Shown here: positions 1 through 8,007 of the stretch, piece after piece | How positions within the stretch are numbered: the first letter of the stretch is position 1 | Layout of the letters: every line of letters begins with the position of its first letter | Source of the DNA: Azospirillum ramasamyi | GTDB lineage: Bacteria; Pseudomonadota; Alphaproteobacteria; Azospirillales; Azospirillaceae | Assembly: GCF_003233655.1 (NCBI RefSeq) | Contig: NZ_CP029832.1 | Span: 124,001 to 188,000 of the forward strand | Reading direction: 5' to 3' | Length of the DNA: 64,000 nucleotides | Notes under the pieces: generated by a model | Databases searched by the model: none | Told to the model about the DNA's origin: nothing | What the model saw: the letters and a program-made list of their open reading frames with translations, nothing else | Translations under genes and position numbers: made by a program

Positions 1-537
1 CGGCACCTGTCGATCCTGCGGCAGGACAACCAGATGACGGCGCGCCTGACCGTGCGCGACCTGATCGCCTTCGGCCGCTATCCCCACAGCAAGGGGCGGC
101 TGACGGTGGAGGACCAGGGCCATATCGAGCGGGTGATCCGCTATCTGGAACTGGAGGCGGTCGCCCACCGCTTCCTGGACGAGCTGTCGGGCGGCCAGCG
201 CCAGCGCGCCTTCATCGCCATGGTGCTGTGCCAGGACACCGATTATGTCCTGCTGGACGAGCCGCTGAACAATTTGGACGTCAAGCATGCGGTGGCGATG
301 ATGAAGCTGTTCCGCCGCACCGCCGACGAGTTCCGCAAGACCATCATCCTGGTGCTGCACGACATCAATTTCGCCTCCTGCTATTCGGACCGGATCGTGG
401 CGATGCGCAACGGACGCATCGCCTACCAGGGCCCGCCGGAGGACATCATCACCCCCTGCGTCATCCGCGACGTCTATGGCGTGGAGGCCGACATCCATGA
501 GATCGACGGCAAGCGCGTGGCGCTGTATTTCCGTTGA
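1..537 (+). CDS. Iron-siderophore-type ABC transporter ATP-binding protein (5' end cut off by the window)
   Basis: The reading frame is open from base 1, so the start and Walker A motif lie outside the window. The visible part begins just before the Q-loop region (RQDNQM), then shows the ABC signature LSGGQRQRAFIA near base 187, the Walker B/D-loop segment YVLLDEPLNNLD near base 245 and the switch histidine in VLHDINFA near base 355. This order, and the text around ARLTVRDLIAFGRYP, is typical of the FecE/FepC/FhuC family that energises import of ferric siderophores, haem or cobalamin. The protein would sit on the inner face of the cytoplasmic membrane. Permease and binding-protein partners are presumably upstream and are not visible. 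It ends two bases before the convergent lipoprotein gene. Confidence 0.88.
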   Translation, partial: RHLSILRQDNQMTARLTVRDLIAFGRYPHSKGRLTVEDQGHIERVIRYLELEAVAHRFLDELSGGQRQRAFIAMVLCQDTDYVLLDEPLNNLDVKHAVAMMKLFRRTADEFRKTIILVLHDINFASCYSDRIVAMRNGRIAYQGPPEDIITPCVIRDVYGVEADIHEIDGKRVALYFR

Positions 538-538
538 C

Positions 539-1222
539 CTAATTGTCCCAGGGTTTCGGATCGGGGCGGGTGTCGGGCGGCAGCAGGTCGTTGGTGTCCC
601 AGCTCAGCATCAGCAGCAGCACCCACTCCGCCCGGTTGGAGAAGCCGTATTGCGGCCCGCTGGAGGCGACCAGCTCGCCGCTGTTCCTGTCATAGGCGGT
701 GGCGGCAATCTTGGCGACGCCCTGCGTCAGCTCCTTCTTGAACAGCGAGATCTCCGGGGTGGAGGAGCTGCCGCCGACCGGCATCGGGATGTCGATGCTG
801 GGGATGCCCAGGAGCGAGCGTTCGCTGTCCACCGACAGGGCGCCGACGCGCAGTTCGACGACGGTGGCGGCGGCGTCGCGCGTCTCCGCCATGGCGGCGC
901 CGTGGCGGAGCAGCGCGTCGCGCACGGCGAAGACCGCGTATTTGGTGTCGTAGCCCTCCACGCCGCTGGCATCGACAAAGATGCTGCCCTTCACCGCCAG
1001 CTGGGCGGCCAGCCGCTCCGCCGCCTGGTCCGCGGCGGTGGAGATCAGAAGCTGCTCGGTGGCGGATCGCGCGGGTGTCGTGACCTGCACGGAGGAGCAT
1101 CCGGCGAGACCAAACCCGACAGCTGCGAATAACATGGGTTGGAATGCCCCGTATAGACGGCGCCATGCCCTATCTCTGCCAAGTACGGGCATGTGAAACA
1201 AACCGGTCCGTCTGAAGAACAT
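539..1222 (-). CDS. DUF6655-like predicted lipoprotein
   Basis: The N-terminus has a basic segment, a hydrophobic stretch and a lipobox LAGC, so the mature protein should begin at that cysteine and be lipid-anchored, probably facing the periplasm. The rest is a soluble domain of about 185 residues with no enzyme motif I recognise; its opening SSVQVTTPARSATEQLLIS resembles family DUF6655, named from memory. Three starts are possible (1222, 1192 and 1135). The first has a purine-rich GGGAAAA upstream; the last would leave the shortest signal peptide. It is convergent with the ABC ATPase gene. Function unknown. Confidence 0.6.
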   Translation of the reverse strand: MFFRRTGLFHMPVLGRDRAWRRLYGAFQPMLFAAVGFGLAGCSSVQVTTPARSATEQLLISTAADQAAERLAAQLAVKGSIFVDASGVEGYDTKYAVFAVRDALLRHGAAMAETRDAAATVVELRVGALSVDSERSLLGIPSIDIPMPVGGSSSTPEISLFKKELTQGVAKIAATAYDRNSGELVASSGPQYGFSNRAEWVLLLMLSWDTNDLLPPDTRPDPKPWDN

Positions 1223-1411
1223 TAGATTTTTCCCGGCCTCTACCAGCGGCGGCCGTGCGAACTGCGGGGTGCCACCTGAAGCGGCCTATCCAGACCGACA
1301 GGTCCGCCCCGGTCAATGGCGCAGATGTTCAGGTCCGACGTTACCCGCAAGGAGCACGCCAATGGTTCCGTTTTGCAGGCGGCGGTGGCGCTCCGGGGTT
1401 GGGCGGGGCCT

Positions 1412-2014
1412 TCAGCGGGTCTGCAGGCGGTCGATGCGGTCGGGATTGGGGGTGCCGTTCGCCCGCAGCAGGATCGCCTCGCCCGAGGCCGGAAAGATGC
1501 CGGTCAGCGCGGTGATGTTGACCTGATGCGTCACCAGCACGACCGGCTGGCCGTCGCGCGGCAGGTCGGCCAGGAACTGGCGGAGTTCGGTGGTCTTGTC
1601 CTTTTCCTCGGCCGGGTTGCCGATGAAGGAGTTGAGGGCGGACATCTCCTTCACCGGGCCGAGGTCCAGCAGCCGCGCCGTCTCCAGGCAGCGGCACCAT
1701 TGGCTGGACAGCACGCTGGCCTTGCCGATGCCGAGCTGCCGCAGTTGCTCGCCGATCCGCCCGGCCTGGGCGCGGCCATCGTCGCTGAGCGTGCGCTGGG
1801 TCGCGCAGTCGTCCAGCCTGAAACCGGGCGGGTCGCCGGTGCCGGGAGCCTCCGCATGGCGCAGCAGCACGACGAGACCGGCGGTTTCCAGCGTGGTGGC
1901 CGGGACTGTGGCGGCCAGGACTGGGGTGGCCAGGACTGTGGCGGCCAGGACGGCGAGCAGCGCGGCGGCAAGCGCCATCAGGGTGCGGCGGGGGATGGAC
2001 ATCGATACGGGCAT
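1412..2014 (-). CDS. Secreted histidine phosphatase family protein (phosphoglycerate-mutase-like)
   Basis: Branch-1 histidine phosphatase fold of about 200 residues. The catalytic RH is in VVLLRHAEAPG, the second arginine region is SSQWCRCLETARLL and the second catalytic histidine is in VVLVTHQVNITALTG. A basic N-terminus followed by a hydrophobic run ending in an AxA-type site (TPVLAA) predicts export to the periplasm. I chose the ATG at 2014 because GGAG lies six bases upstream; longer frames reaching 2077 lack such a site. Periplasmic members of this family hydrolyse sugar phosphates or lipid-A-linked phosphate, but the substrate here cannot be told. It is transcribed away from the DUF6152-like gene, about 100 bases distant. 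Confidence 0.78.
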   Translation of the reverse strand: MPVSMSIPRRTLMALAAALLAVLAATVLATPVLAATVPATTLETAGLVVLLRHAEAPGTGDPPGFRLDDCATQRTLSDDGRAQAGRIGEQLRQLGIGKASVLSSQWCRCLETARLLDLGPVKEMSALNSFIGNPAEEKDKTTELRQFLADLPRDGQPVVLVTHQVNITALTGIFPASGEAILLRANGTPNPDRIDRLQTR

Positions 2015-2115
2015 CGGCATCTCCGTTGGCGGTGCGGTTCTCCGCCCGCCACTTGCCGGGACGGCGGCCCACCCCATGTGTGGCGAGGATGCCTGATGAG
2101 AGGGAGTGCGTCACC

Positions 2116-2499
2116 ATGGTCCGCAGCCACCTGCTCAACACCCGATCCCGTGTCTTTGTTGCCGCAAGCTTCGCAGCCGCTACCGCGGCGGTGGCGCTGC
2201 CGGCCCTCGCCCATCATGGCTGGGGCGGCTACGATTCCGAAAAGACGCTGACCCTGACCGGCACGGTGGAACAGTTCGCCTTCAGCAACCCGCACGCCAT
2301 GCTGAACCTGCAATCGGACGGCAAGCTGTGGCATGTGGTGCTGGCGCCGCCCGGCCGCATGACCGCGCGCGGCCTGCCGGACGGGACGATCAAGCCCGGC
2401 CAGACGGTGACTGTCGTCGGCTATGCCCACAAGTCCGAGCCGGCGGAGTTGCGGGCGGAGCGCATCACCGCGGGCGGCCAGACCGTCGAGCTGCGCTGA
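2116..2499 (+). CDS. DUF6152-like small periplasmic protein
   Basis: About 127 residues: a signal peptide ending in ALPALA, then a mature domain starting HHGWGGYDSEKTLTLTG. That opening and the single OB-like beta domain ending in a repeated TVTVVGYAHKS/ERITAGG pattern match DUF6152, a family of small exported proteins. An AGGGAG sequence nine bases upstream supports the ATG at 2116 over the earlier in-frame start at 2026. The stop codon overlaps the ATG of the next gene (TGATG), so the two are translationally coupled. The double histidine at the mature N-terminus could bind a metal; that is inference only. Function unknown. Confidence 0.68.
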   Translation: MVRSHLLNTRSRVFVAASFAAATAAVALPALAHHGWGGYDSEKTLTLTGTVEQFAFSNPHAMLNLQSDGKLWHVVLAPPGRMTARGLPDGTIKPGQTVTVVGYAHKSEPAELRAERITAGGQTVELR

Positions 2500-3002
2500 T
2501 GGACCACAGCCAGGGCCCCACCGGACCCGGCTGGCTGGTGGCGCTGGAGACCTCCGGCCTGGGTCAGGCATTGCGCCAGTCGCTCTGGCTCTATCCGCTG
2601 GTCGAGGTGCTGCACATCCTGGGGCTGGCGCTGCTGGTCGGGGCGATCGTGGCCTTCGATCTGCGGCTGATGGGTCTGCGCGCCGGCCTGCCGGTCGAGG
2701 CGCTGTCGCGCCTGCTGCTGCCGGTGGCGGTCGTCGGCTTCGTCCTGGCGGTGCCGACCGGAATGCTGCTGTTCATCAGCGAGGCGACCGCCCTGGCCGG
2801 CAATCCGGCTTTCCTGATCAAGATGGTGCTTCTGGTCGCCGCGCTCGCCAACATCTTGCTGTTCCATCGCGGCGTCGGGCGGCGGATCCTCGATTGGGGC
2901 GGGGGAGGGCGGCCGCCGCCGGCGGCGCGTCTGGCCGGCGCGGCCTCGCTGCTGCTGTGGGTCGCGGTTCTGGCGTCCGGGCGGCTGATCGCCTACGTTT
3001 AG
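2499..3002 (+). CDS. DUF6644-like integral membrane protein
   Basis: 167 residues with four predicted membrane helices (roughly residues 30-55, 70-93, 105-125 and 145-165). Histidines in VEVLHILG and LLFHRGVG sit at helix ends, where b-type haem ligands are often found in small membrane cytochromes; haem binding is a guess. The ATG overlaps the TGA of the DUF6152-like gene, so the pair probably forms one unit, with the exported protein acting outside this membrane partner. The 3' end overlaps the convergent patatin gene by four bases (2999-3002). Confidence 0.6.
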   Translation: MDHSQGPTGPGWLVALETSGLGQALRQSLWLYPLVEVLHILGLALLVGAIVAFDLRLMGLRAGLPVEALSRLLLPVAVVGFVLAVPTGMLLFISEATALAGNPAFLIKMVLLVAALANILLFHRGVGRRILDWGGGGRPPPAARLAGAASLLLWVAVLASGRLIAYV

Positions 3003-6000
3003 ACGGAGCCGCAGGGCGTCGATCGAATCGCCGCGTTGCAGAGCGCCTTCAACAGGCCTTTCAGGTCGTGCTGTCCGGGCTGGACGACGTTGCAGGCGCC
3101 AGCGGCCTCGTTGAGGATCATGGTCATGATTTCGAATCCCAGGGAGCGGTAGCTCTCGAACTGCGCCTCGTCGAACCATTGGTCGGTCGTCGGCTCATGG
3201 GGGAAGTCCGGATGGGCCTTGGCATAGGCCTTGACGCCCGCGCTCTCATTGCAGTTGTGGAAACTGGCCTTGACGTAAAGAATGAGGCCGCATTCGGCGT
3301 CGGCACCGTCGACCGCCGGATAATCGATGATGCCGATGGAGTGATAAGGGATGTCGGGCAGCGACATGCCCGGCTCGGCCGGCCGCGGCTTCAAATCCTG
3401 CAGCCGGATGAAGCGGATCGGAATGCCGAAGTCGATTTCCACCTTGCGCACGGCATTGCCCAAATCCTCGAAGGCGAAATCGGCATCGCAGCCGGCGTCG
3501 CTGACCACGATGTAGCGGCAGCGGCGCCTGACCATTTCATAAAGCCCGAGATTCTCGAAATGCCCGCCGTCGGACAGGTTGACATAGGCTAGCGCTTCGG
3601 TCGTAAGGCCGAACGCTTCACTGACGATCGCTTTCGCAGCATCGGGAGGCCCACTGTGCTGCCAGGTATCGGCGCCGGCCTTGCCGGGATTGCCCAGCCA
3701 CCAGCCGAGACGAACGTTCAGCATCGTCAGCAACAGCGTCACCACCGGCGACGAGTGGTAGCCCATGTTCGGGTTGACCGCCGCGCCGGAAACCGCCATG
3801 GCGGTGCCGAGCGTGATGCCGTTGGCCCCGCCGTAATGCTTGGAATCCCGATAGGCGCCGAGATAGAGCGACCGGGCGACGCCATCGACGTTCGGCCGTG
3901 GTTCCAGCCCCGCCGCGCCGGAATGGAGGGGCGACACGGTGAAGGACATCGCCTTGCGCTGCTGCCAGGCGAGTTCCCGGCTCGACACCACGTTGAGGGT
4001 CAGGTTCAGGATATGGAAGGGGCGCCAGTTGTCGCCGCGGTGCGGCGTGGCGTCGGCCCCCCACAGCTGGGACATGTAGACGTTGTCGTTCATGTCGAAG
4101 CCGGTGAAGCGGTCGGGCTTCCGGTTGGGGTACGACGGCCCCAGAAAGGCGCGGACCAGCCGGTTGCGGTAGAGGCCATGCAATGAGAAGCGGTTGATGT
4201 TCACGAATCGGGACGCGAACCGTGCGACGGCCGCAAGGAGGACGCCCAGAATGCAAAGCTGCAGGAATGCGCCGGGATAGGAGGTCACGCTGCAGCAGGG
4301 GTCCGGTTCAACCGCTGCCGCGCGGAGAAAAATATACCATTCCTGCGGAAATCCGATGAGCGGAGCATTCAATGCGACCAAATCGATCCAGGCGGAACCG
4401 AGCACCACGAGGAAGCCGAAGAACAACGTGGCGGCCACCATCGCCAGGGCGCTGAAGATCTTCCCGGTCAGGTTGTTGGCCGCTCCTTCGGCCGGCGTGC
4501 GGGCACTCGCCCCCGCAAGCCAGCCGACGACGGTGCTGACCGCCGCCCCGACCGCCGACAGTTCGATGGGCAGGCTCCATTCCGCCTGCGCCAGCGCCAG
4601 GGCCAGCGACCCCAGGAGGGTGAGCGCGGTGCCCAGTATCCAGAAGACGGATACGGCGATGAACCATCCGGCCGACCGCGCGAACCACTCCCGCTGCTCG
4701 TCGGTGCGGGCCTCGCTGCTGGTCAGCGCGACATAGACGGACTCGGCCGCCATCTGCGACATCAGGAACCAGGGCAGGCCGAACAGCACGAGCAGGATTT
4801 GCTGCTGCGGATCCGGCCAGTGCGACACCGGATCGAATGCAGGCGGCAGAACACGCGTTCCGAAGCCGATGAGCGCGCCGTAGCAGGCGCCCGCCACCAG
4901 CCATCCCCAGGATTTCAGCTTGAGGAGGTCGAGAATCCCAGGCCGTTTCTCGGCATACTGACCCGATCGCAAACGCCCATACAGCCGTGCGGCGCCGAAG
5001 ATGACAATCCCGAACAGGACGCCGATGACGAGGATGAGATGCCCGGAACCGGCCGATGCCGAGCAACAGTCCGCGGGCAGCGCATCTGAAACGTATCTGC
5101 TGTCCAGGATTGCCGTCCAAAACAATCCGGCCAGGATCGCCGGTATGAGGCTGCGACCGATGAATTGCTTTTGCGAGAAGCTCTCGGCCGTCTTCCCAGT
5201 GTTTTCCTGCCTTCCGCCTTCCTCACCGCTCTCATGGTTGAAATCCAGGCGTTGGGAGAGGGAAAGCGCGAAGGCCGCGAGGACCGCCGACAGCAGGCCG
5301 ACGCCCCAGGTCCCAAGCGCGCCGAACCACGGCCGCCCCGAATCGCCGACCATGGCGGGGGCCGTCTCGCCGAGGACGACCAGCTTGACGAACAGGATGC
5401 TCAGCAGGAACAGCGGCAGCAGCAGCGTCCAGTTCAGCCGCAGGTTCCGCGCCATCATCGCCGCCGCCGCCCAGGTGTCGGCCGACAGCAACCCGACCTT
5501 GGGCGTCAGGTAGTTGCCGTAACGTCTGATGTCGTTGATCTGGGAAGGTTCGACGCCGCCGATGGCGCCATCGCGGCTGCGCAGGGCCGGCAGCACCTTT
5601 GCAAAGCCATCGTGCATCAGCCATGCGGACAGCCAGCCGCCGATGTAGCCGCCGCCTGACACGGTGGAAAGATAGTTGAACTGACCGAGAAGCGCCTGTC
5701 CGGTATCGGGCGGCGGAACACACGTCTTCTGGTGGCGTTCGTTGCGGGACGGCCAGCTCGCAAGCGCCTGGATGATGCCAAGCGCGAAGGAGGCGCTGCG
5801 GATGCCGCCGCCCGACAGGCAAAGGGCGGTCGATTCCAGCCTTCCCAGATGGGCGCTGACCTTGCGTCCCATCGCCTTCGCGGCTTCGTCGTCGAGGCGC
5901 GACAAGTCCGGCGGCAGGGTCGGCAGTTCCTTCAACGCCTCCTCGCCGTGGATCGCCTCCGCCTCGGCACATAAAACGGCAATGGTGTTCAGAGGTTCTG

Positions 6001-6004
6001 CCAT
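2999..6004 (-). CDS. Large polytopic patatin-like phospholipase family protein
   Basis: About 1001 residues. The N-terminal 150 residues carry the patatin oxyanion loop (GGGIRSASFALG, residues about 65-76) and the nucleophile elbow STVSGGGYIG with Ser116, a slight variant of G-x-S-x-G. Some ten hydrophobic helices follow between about residues 185 and 620. The C-terminal soluble part carries the DGG motif (Asp812 in SDGGHFENLGLYE) that completes the Ser-Asp dyad of patatins. An acyl hydrolase acting on membrane lipids is therefore likely, but the insertion of a membrane block between the two catalytic halves is unusual. The ATG at 6004 is preferred because GAGGGGG lies six bases upstream; the frame is open to 6061. 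Monocistronic, with an AT-rich upstream region. Confidence 0.8.
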   Translation of the reverse strand: MAEPLNTIAVLCAEAEAIHGEEALKELPTLPPDLSRLDDEAAKAMGRKVSAHLGRLESTALCLSGGGIRSASFALGIIQALASWPSRNERHQKTCVPPPDTGQALLGQFNYLSTVSGGGYIGGWLSAWLMHDGFAKVLPALRSRDGAIGGVEPSQINDIRRYGNYLTPKVGLLSADTWAAAAMMARNLRLNWTLLLPLFLLSILFVKLVVLGETAPAMVGDSGRPWFGALGTWGVGLLSAVLAAFALSLSQRLDFNHESGEEGGRQENTGKTAESFSQKQFIGRSLIPAILAGLFWTAILDSRYVSDALPADCCSASAGSGHLILVIGVLFGIVIFGAARLYGRLRSGQYAEKRPGILDLLKLKSWGWLVAGACYGALIGFGTRVLPPAFDPVSHWPDPQQQILLVLFGLPWFLMSQMAAESVYVALTSSEARTDEQREWFARSAGWFIAVSVFWILGTALTLLGSLALALAQAEWSLPIELSAVGAAVSTVVGWLAGASARTPAEGAANNLTGKIFSALAMVAATLFFGFLVVLGSAWIDLVALNAPLIGFPQEWYIFLRAAAVEPDPCCSVTSYPGAFLQLCILGVLLAAVARFASRFVNINRFSLHGLYRNRLVRAFLGPSYPNRKPDRFTGFDMNDNVYMSQLWGADATPHRGDNWRPFHILNLTLNVVSSRELAWQQRKAMSFTVSPLHSGAAGLEPRPNVDGVARSLYLGAYRDSKHYGGANGITLGTAMAVSGAAVNPNMGYHSSPVVTLLLTMLNVRLGWWLGNPGKAGADTWQHSGPPDAAKAIVSEAFGLTTEALAYVNLSDGGHFENLGLYEMVRRRCRYIVVSDAGCDADFAFEDLGNAVRKVEIDFGIPIRFIRLQDLKPRPAEPGMSLPDIPYHSIGIIDYPAVDGADAECGLILYVKASFHNCNESAGVKAYAKAHPDFPHEPTTDQWFDEAQFESYRSLGFEIMTMILNEAAGACNVVQPGQHDLKGLLKALCNAAIRSTPCGSV

Positions 6005-6339
6005 ACCGGTGCCCCCTCGTCTTATACCGTCAACGCAATCATGGATGGTGGCAGTGGGCATTCGAACGCCCTGCGGGCGTGGGTGTCCGCTTCAGGCGTC
6101 CGTTGAGGCTGATAAAGGGTACGGGGCGCGAATCAATGGCTATCGGGATCCGCATACCATTGCACACCCGCAAAGATTGGCTTACGATTATGAATTTATA
6201 TCGATAATCAGTGTATGAAAAAGGAAAATCTCGTAAAACGATTGACCGAGGGCCGAGTTCCACCATTCCCAAGCCGCCAGTTCATGAAAGGGGAGGCGGC
6301 ACCGAAGGCTGCCGGTTCATGGGAATGTTCGGAGAAGGC
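6005..6339. other. Intergenic region upstream of the patatin-like gene, with no convincing gene
   Basis: No convincing gene is seen. Bases about 6150-6260 are clearly AT-richer than the surroundings, with stretches such as TTATATCGATAATC, and would suit a promoter for the leftward patatin-like gene. A 77-residue leftward frame (6039-6272) exists, but it has no recognisable domain and overlaps the likely promoter, so I do not call it. Confidence 0.4.
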
Positions 6340-6380
6340 AAAAAAAGGGCCGGGCCGCTTCGATCGCGGTCCCGGCCCCC
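6340..6380 (-). terminator. Rho-independent terminator of the 6398-6643 gene
   Basis: On the minus strand a GC-rich stem (GGGCCGGG pairing with CCCGGCCC, extended by CCGC/GCGG with one bulge, loop of about seven bases) is followed immediately by seven T residues. This is a textbook intrinsic terminator 18 bases downstream of the stop codon of the small hypothetical gene. Confidence 0.85.
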
Positions 6381-6397
6381 TTTCGGATTCACTGAAT

Positions 6398-6643
6398 TCA
6401 GCGGTCGCCCAGTTCGTGCTCGATCTCGGTGACCAGCCGTTCGGCAATCTGCAGGGCATGCTGGCGGTCCTCGTCGGTCATCCCCTGCATGGGGTCGGAT
6501 TGTGCCGGAAAGGACTCCGACCTGCAGAGCCGGCGACCCGATGCGCAGACCATCACTTCGTACTGGCGGCTGTCCTCGTTGAACAGGCATTCGGACTCGA
6601 AGCCCTTGGCGTCGGTTTCAGCCCACATGATCGTCTTGCTCAT
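6398..6643 (-). CDS. Small conserved-looking hypothetical protein (81 aa)
   Basis: An 81-residue acidic, soluble protein (starts MSKTIMWAETDAKGF, ends TEIEHELGDR) with no signal peptide or membrane helix and three cysteines. An AGGAG sequence seven bases before the ATG and a strong terminator just after the stop support it as a real gene. It lies 45 bases downstream of gap on the same strand and may be co-transcribed with it. I do not recognise the family; the C-terminal 25 residues look helical. Confidence 0.62.
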   Translation of the reverse strand: MSKTIMWAETDAKGFESECLFNEDSRQYEVMVCASGRRLCRSESFPAQSDPMQGMTDEDRQHALQIAERLVTEIEHELGDR

Positions 6644-6688
6644 CGTCCGGCTCCTTTGGTCTGGGTCGGTATTTTTGTTCGGCGCAGC

Positions 6689-7696
6689 TTACTTGGCGTT
6701 CGCCATCGCCACGGCGGTGTCAGCCATGCGGCAGGAGAAGCCCCATTCGTTATCATACCATGCCATGACGCGCACGAAATTGCCGTCGATAACTTTCGTT
6801 TCCGTCAGCGCGAATATCGAGCTGTGCGGGTCGTGGTTGAAGTCGGTCGACACCAGATCCTCGGTGTAGGCACCCAGCACGCCCTTCAGCGGACCGTTGG
6901 TGGCGTCGGAGATCGCCTTGGTGATCTCCTCGACCGAGGTGGGGCGCTTGGACGTGAACTTGAAGTCGACGACCGACACGTTCGGGGTCGGGACGCGCAT
7001 GGCGGTGCCGTCCAGCCTGCCCTTCAGTTCCGGCAGCACCTTGCCGACCGCCTTGGCCGCGCCGGTGGAGGTCGGGATCATGTTCAGGGCCGCCGCGCGG
7101 GCGCGGTGCAGATCCCGGTGGTTGGTGTCGACGATCCGCTGGTCACCCGTGTAGGAGTGGATCGTGGTCATGAAGCCCTTTTCGATGCCCACCAGGTTGT
7201 GGAGGACATGGGCGACCGGCGCCAGGCAGTTGGTGGTGCAGGAGGCGTTCGAGACGATCCTGTGCTCGGCCGTCAGCTTGTCGTGGTTGACGCCGTAGAC
7301 GACGGTGATGTCCTCGTCGGTGGCCGGGGCGGAGATCAGCACCTTCTCGGCCCCGGCTTCCAGATGCTTGGACGCGTCGGGGCGCTTGGTGAAGATGCCC
7401 GAGCATTCCATGGCGATCTGGACGCCCAGATCCCTCCACGGCAGCTTGGCCGGGTCACGCTCCTGCATGACCTTGATGGAGTGGCCGTTGACGATCAGCA
7501 CGCCGTCGCCGGTTTCGATGGTGCCGGGGAAGCGGCCGTGGACGCTGTCGTACTTCAGCAGGTGGGCGTTGGCCTTCAGATCGGCCAGATCGTTGATGGC
7601 CACGACCTCCAGATCCTTGCGGTCGCCCTCGTAGAGGGCGCGCAGAACCAGACGGCCGATGCGGCCAAAACCGTTGATCGCTACCCGTATAGCCAT
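6689..7696 (-). CDS. gap: Type I glyceraldehyde-3-phosphate dehydrogenase
   Basis: 335 residues, full length. It interconverts glyceraldehyde-3-phosphate and 1,3-bisphosphoglycerate with NAD(P) in the cytoplasm, serving glycolysis and gluconeogenesis. The Rossmann motif INGFGRIGR is at residues 8-16; AINDL with Asp36 suggests NAD preference. The catalytic cysteine is Cys153 in SNASCTTNC, and the C-terminal WYDNEWGFSCRM is canonical. A GGAG seven bases upstream supports the start. It is transcribed alone or with the small downstream gene; no other glycolytic gene is adjacent. Confidence 0.96.
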   Translation of the reverse strand: MAIRVAINGFGRIGRLVLRALYEGDRKDLEVVAINDLADLKANAHLLKYDSVHGRFPGTIETGDGVLIVNGHSIKVMQERDPAKLPWRDLGVQIAMECSGIFTKRPDASKHLEAGAEKVLISAPATDEDITVVYGVNHDKLTAEHRIVSNASCTTNCLAPVAHVLHNLVGIEKGFMTTIHSYTGDQRIVDTNHRDLHRARAAALNMIPTSTGAAKAVGKVLPELKGRLDGTAMRVPTPNVSVVDFKFTSKRPTSVEEITKAISDATNGPLKGVLGAYTEDLVSTDFNHDPHSSIFALTETKVIDGNFVRVMAWYDNEWGFSCRMADTAVAMANAK

Positions 7697-8007
7697 GATC
7701 GTGCTCCAGTCATTCCGTTGCGGTCTCGTACCGATTGGGGCGGAGACTCGTTTTAACCGGGAAGGACGGGTTTCGACCCGCTGGGGGCTGCGTTTTAGGG
7801 CGGGGGTCTGCCGTCAGGCCGGGAGACGGATTGTCCCGGGCATGGGGCGTGGCGGCCGATGCGAATGGCGGAACTCCGGTCCGCCGCAGGCGGGGAGAGG
7901 GCCGGGGGAGGGGATGCGTGGCGGGACTTCAACCAAAATCCAACATGTGCGCATCCCCCTCCCCCGAACCTTCTTCCCCGGCCCTCTCCTTGGGGTGGAG
8001 AGGGCGC
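7697..8007. other. Intergenic region between gap and ackA
   Basis: About 310 bases without a gene. The left part is the gap promoter region. The right part holds the large inverted repeat described at 7892-7988. Confidence 0.5.
7892..7988. repeat. Long imperfect palindrome downstream of ackA (REP-like or terminator)
   Basis: The left arm (7892-7917) contains GGGGAGAGGGCC and CGGGGGAGGGGATGC; the right arm (7951-7988) contains their complements GCATCCCCCTCCCCCG and CCGGCCCTCTCC. The inner arms differ by one base and are separated by about 33 bases. No clear T-run follows, so this could act as a factor-dependent terminator or an mRNA-stabilising REP-like element for the leftward ackA transcript. 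Confidence 0.6.

Noticed and set aside
2006..2077. Longer start for the histidine phosphatase
   Set aside because: The added residues are Arg/Pro/Gly-rich and precede the natural signal peptide; the GGAG site fits the ATG at 2014.
6039..6272. A 77-residue minus-strand frame upstream of the patatin-like gene
   Set aside because: It overlaps the probable promoter and has no domain or good ribosome-binding site. It is also in frame-free AT-rich DNA, where open frames arise by chance.
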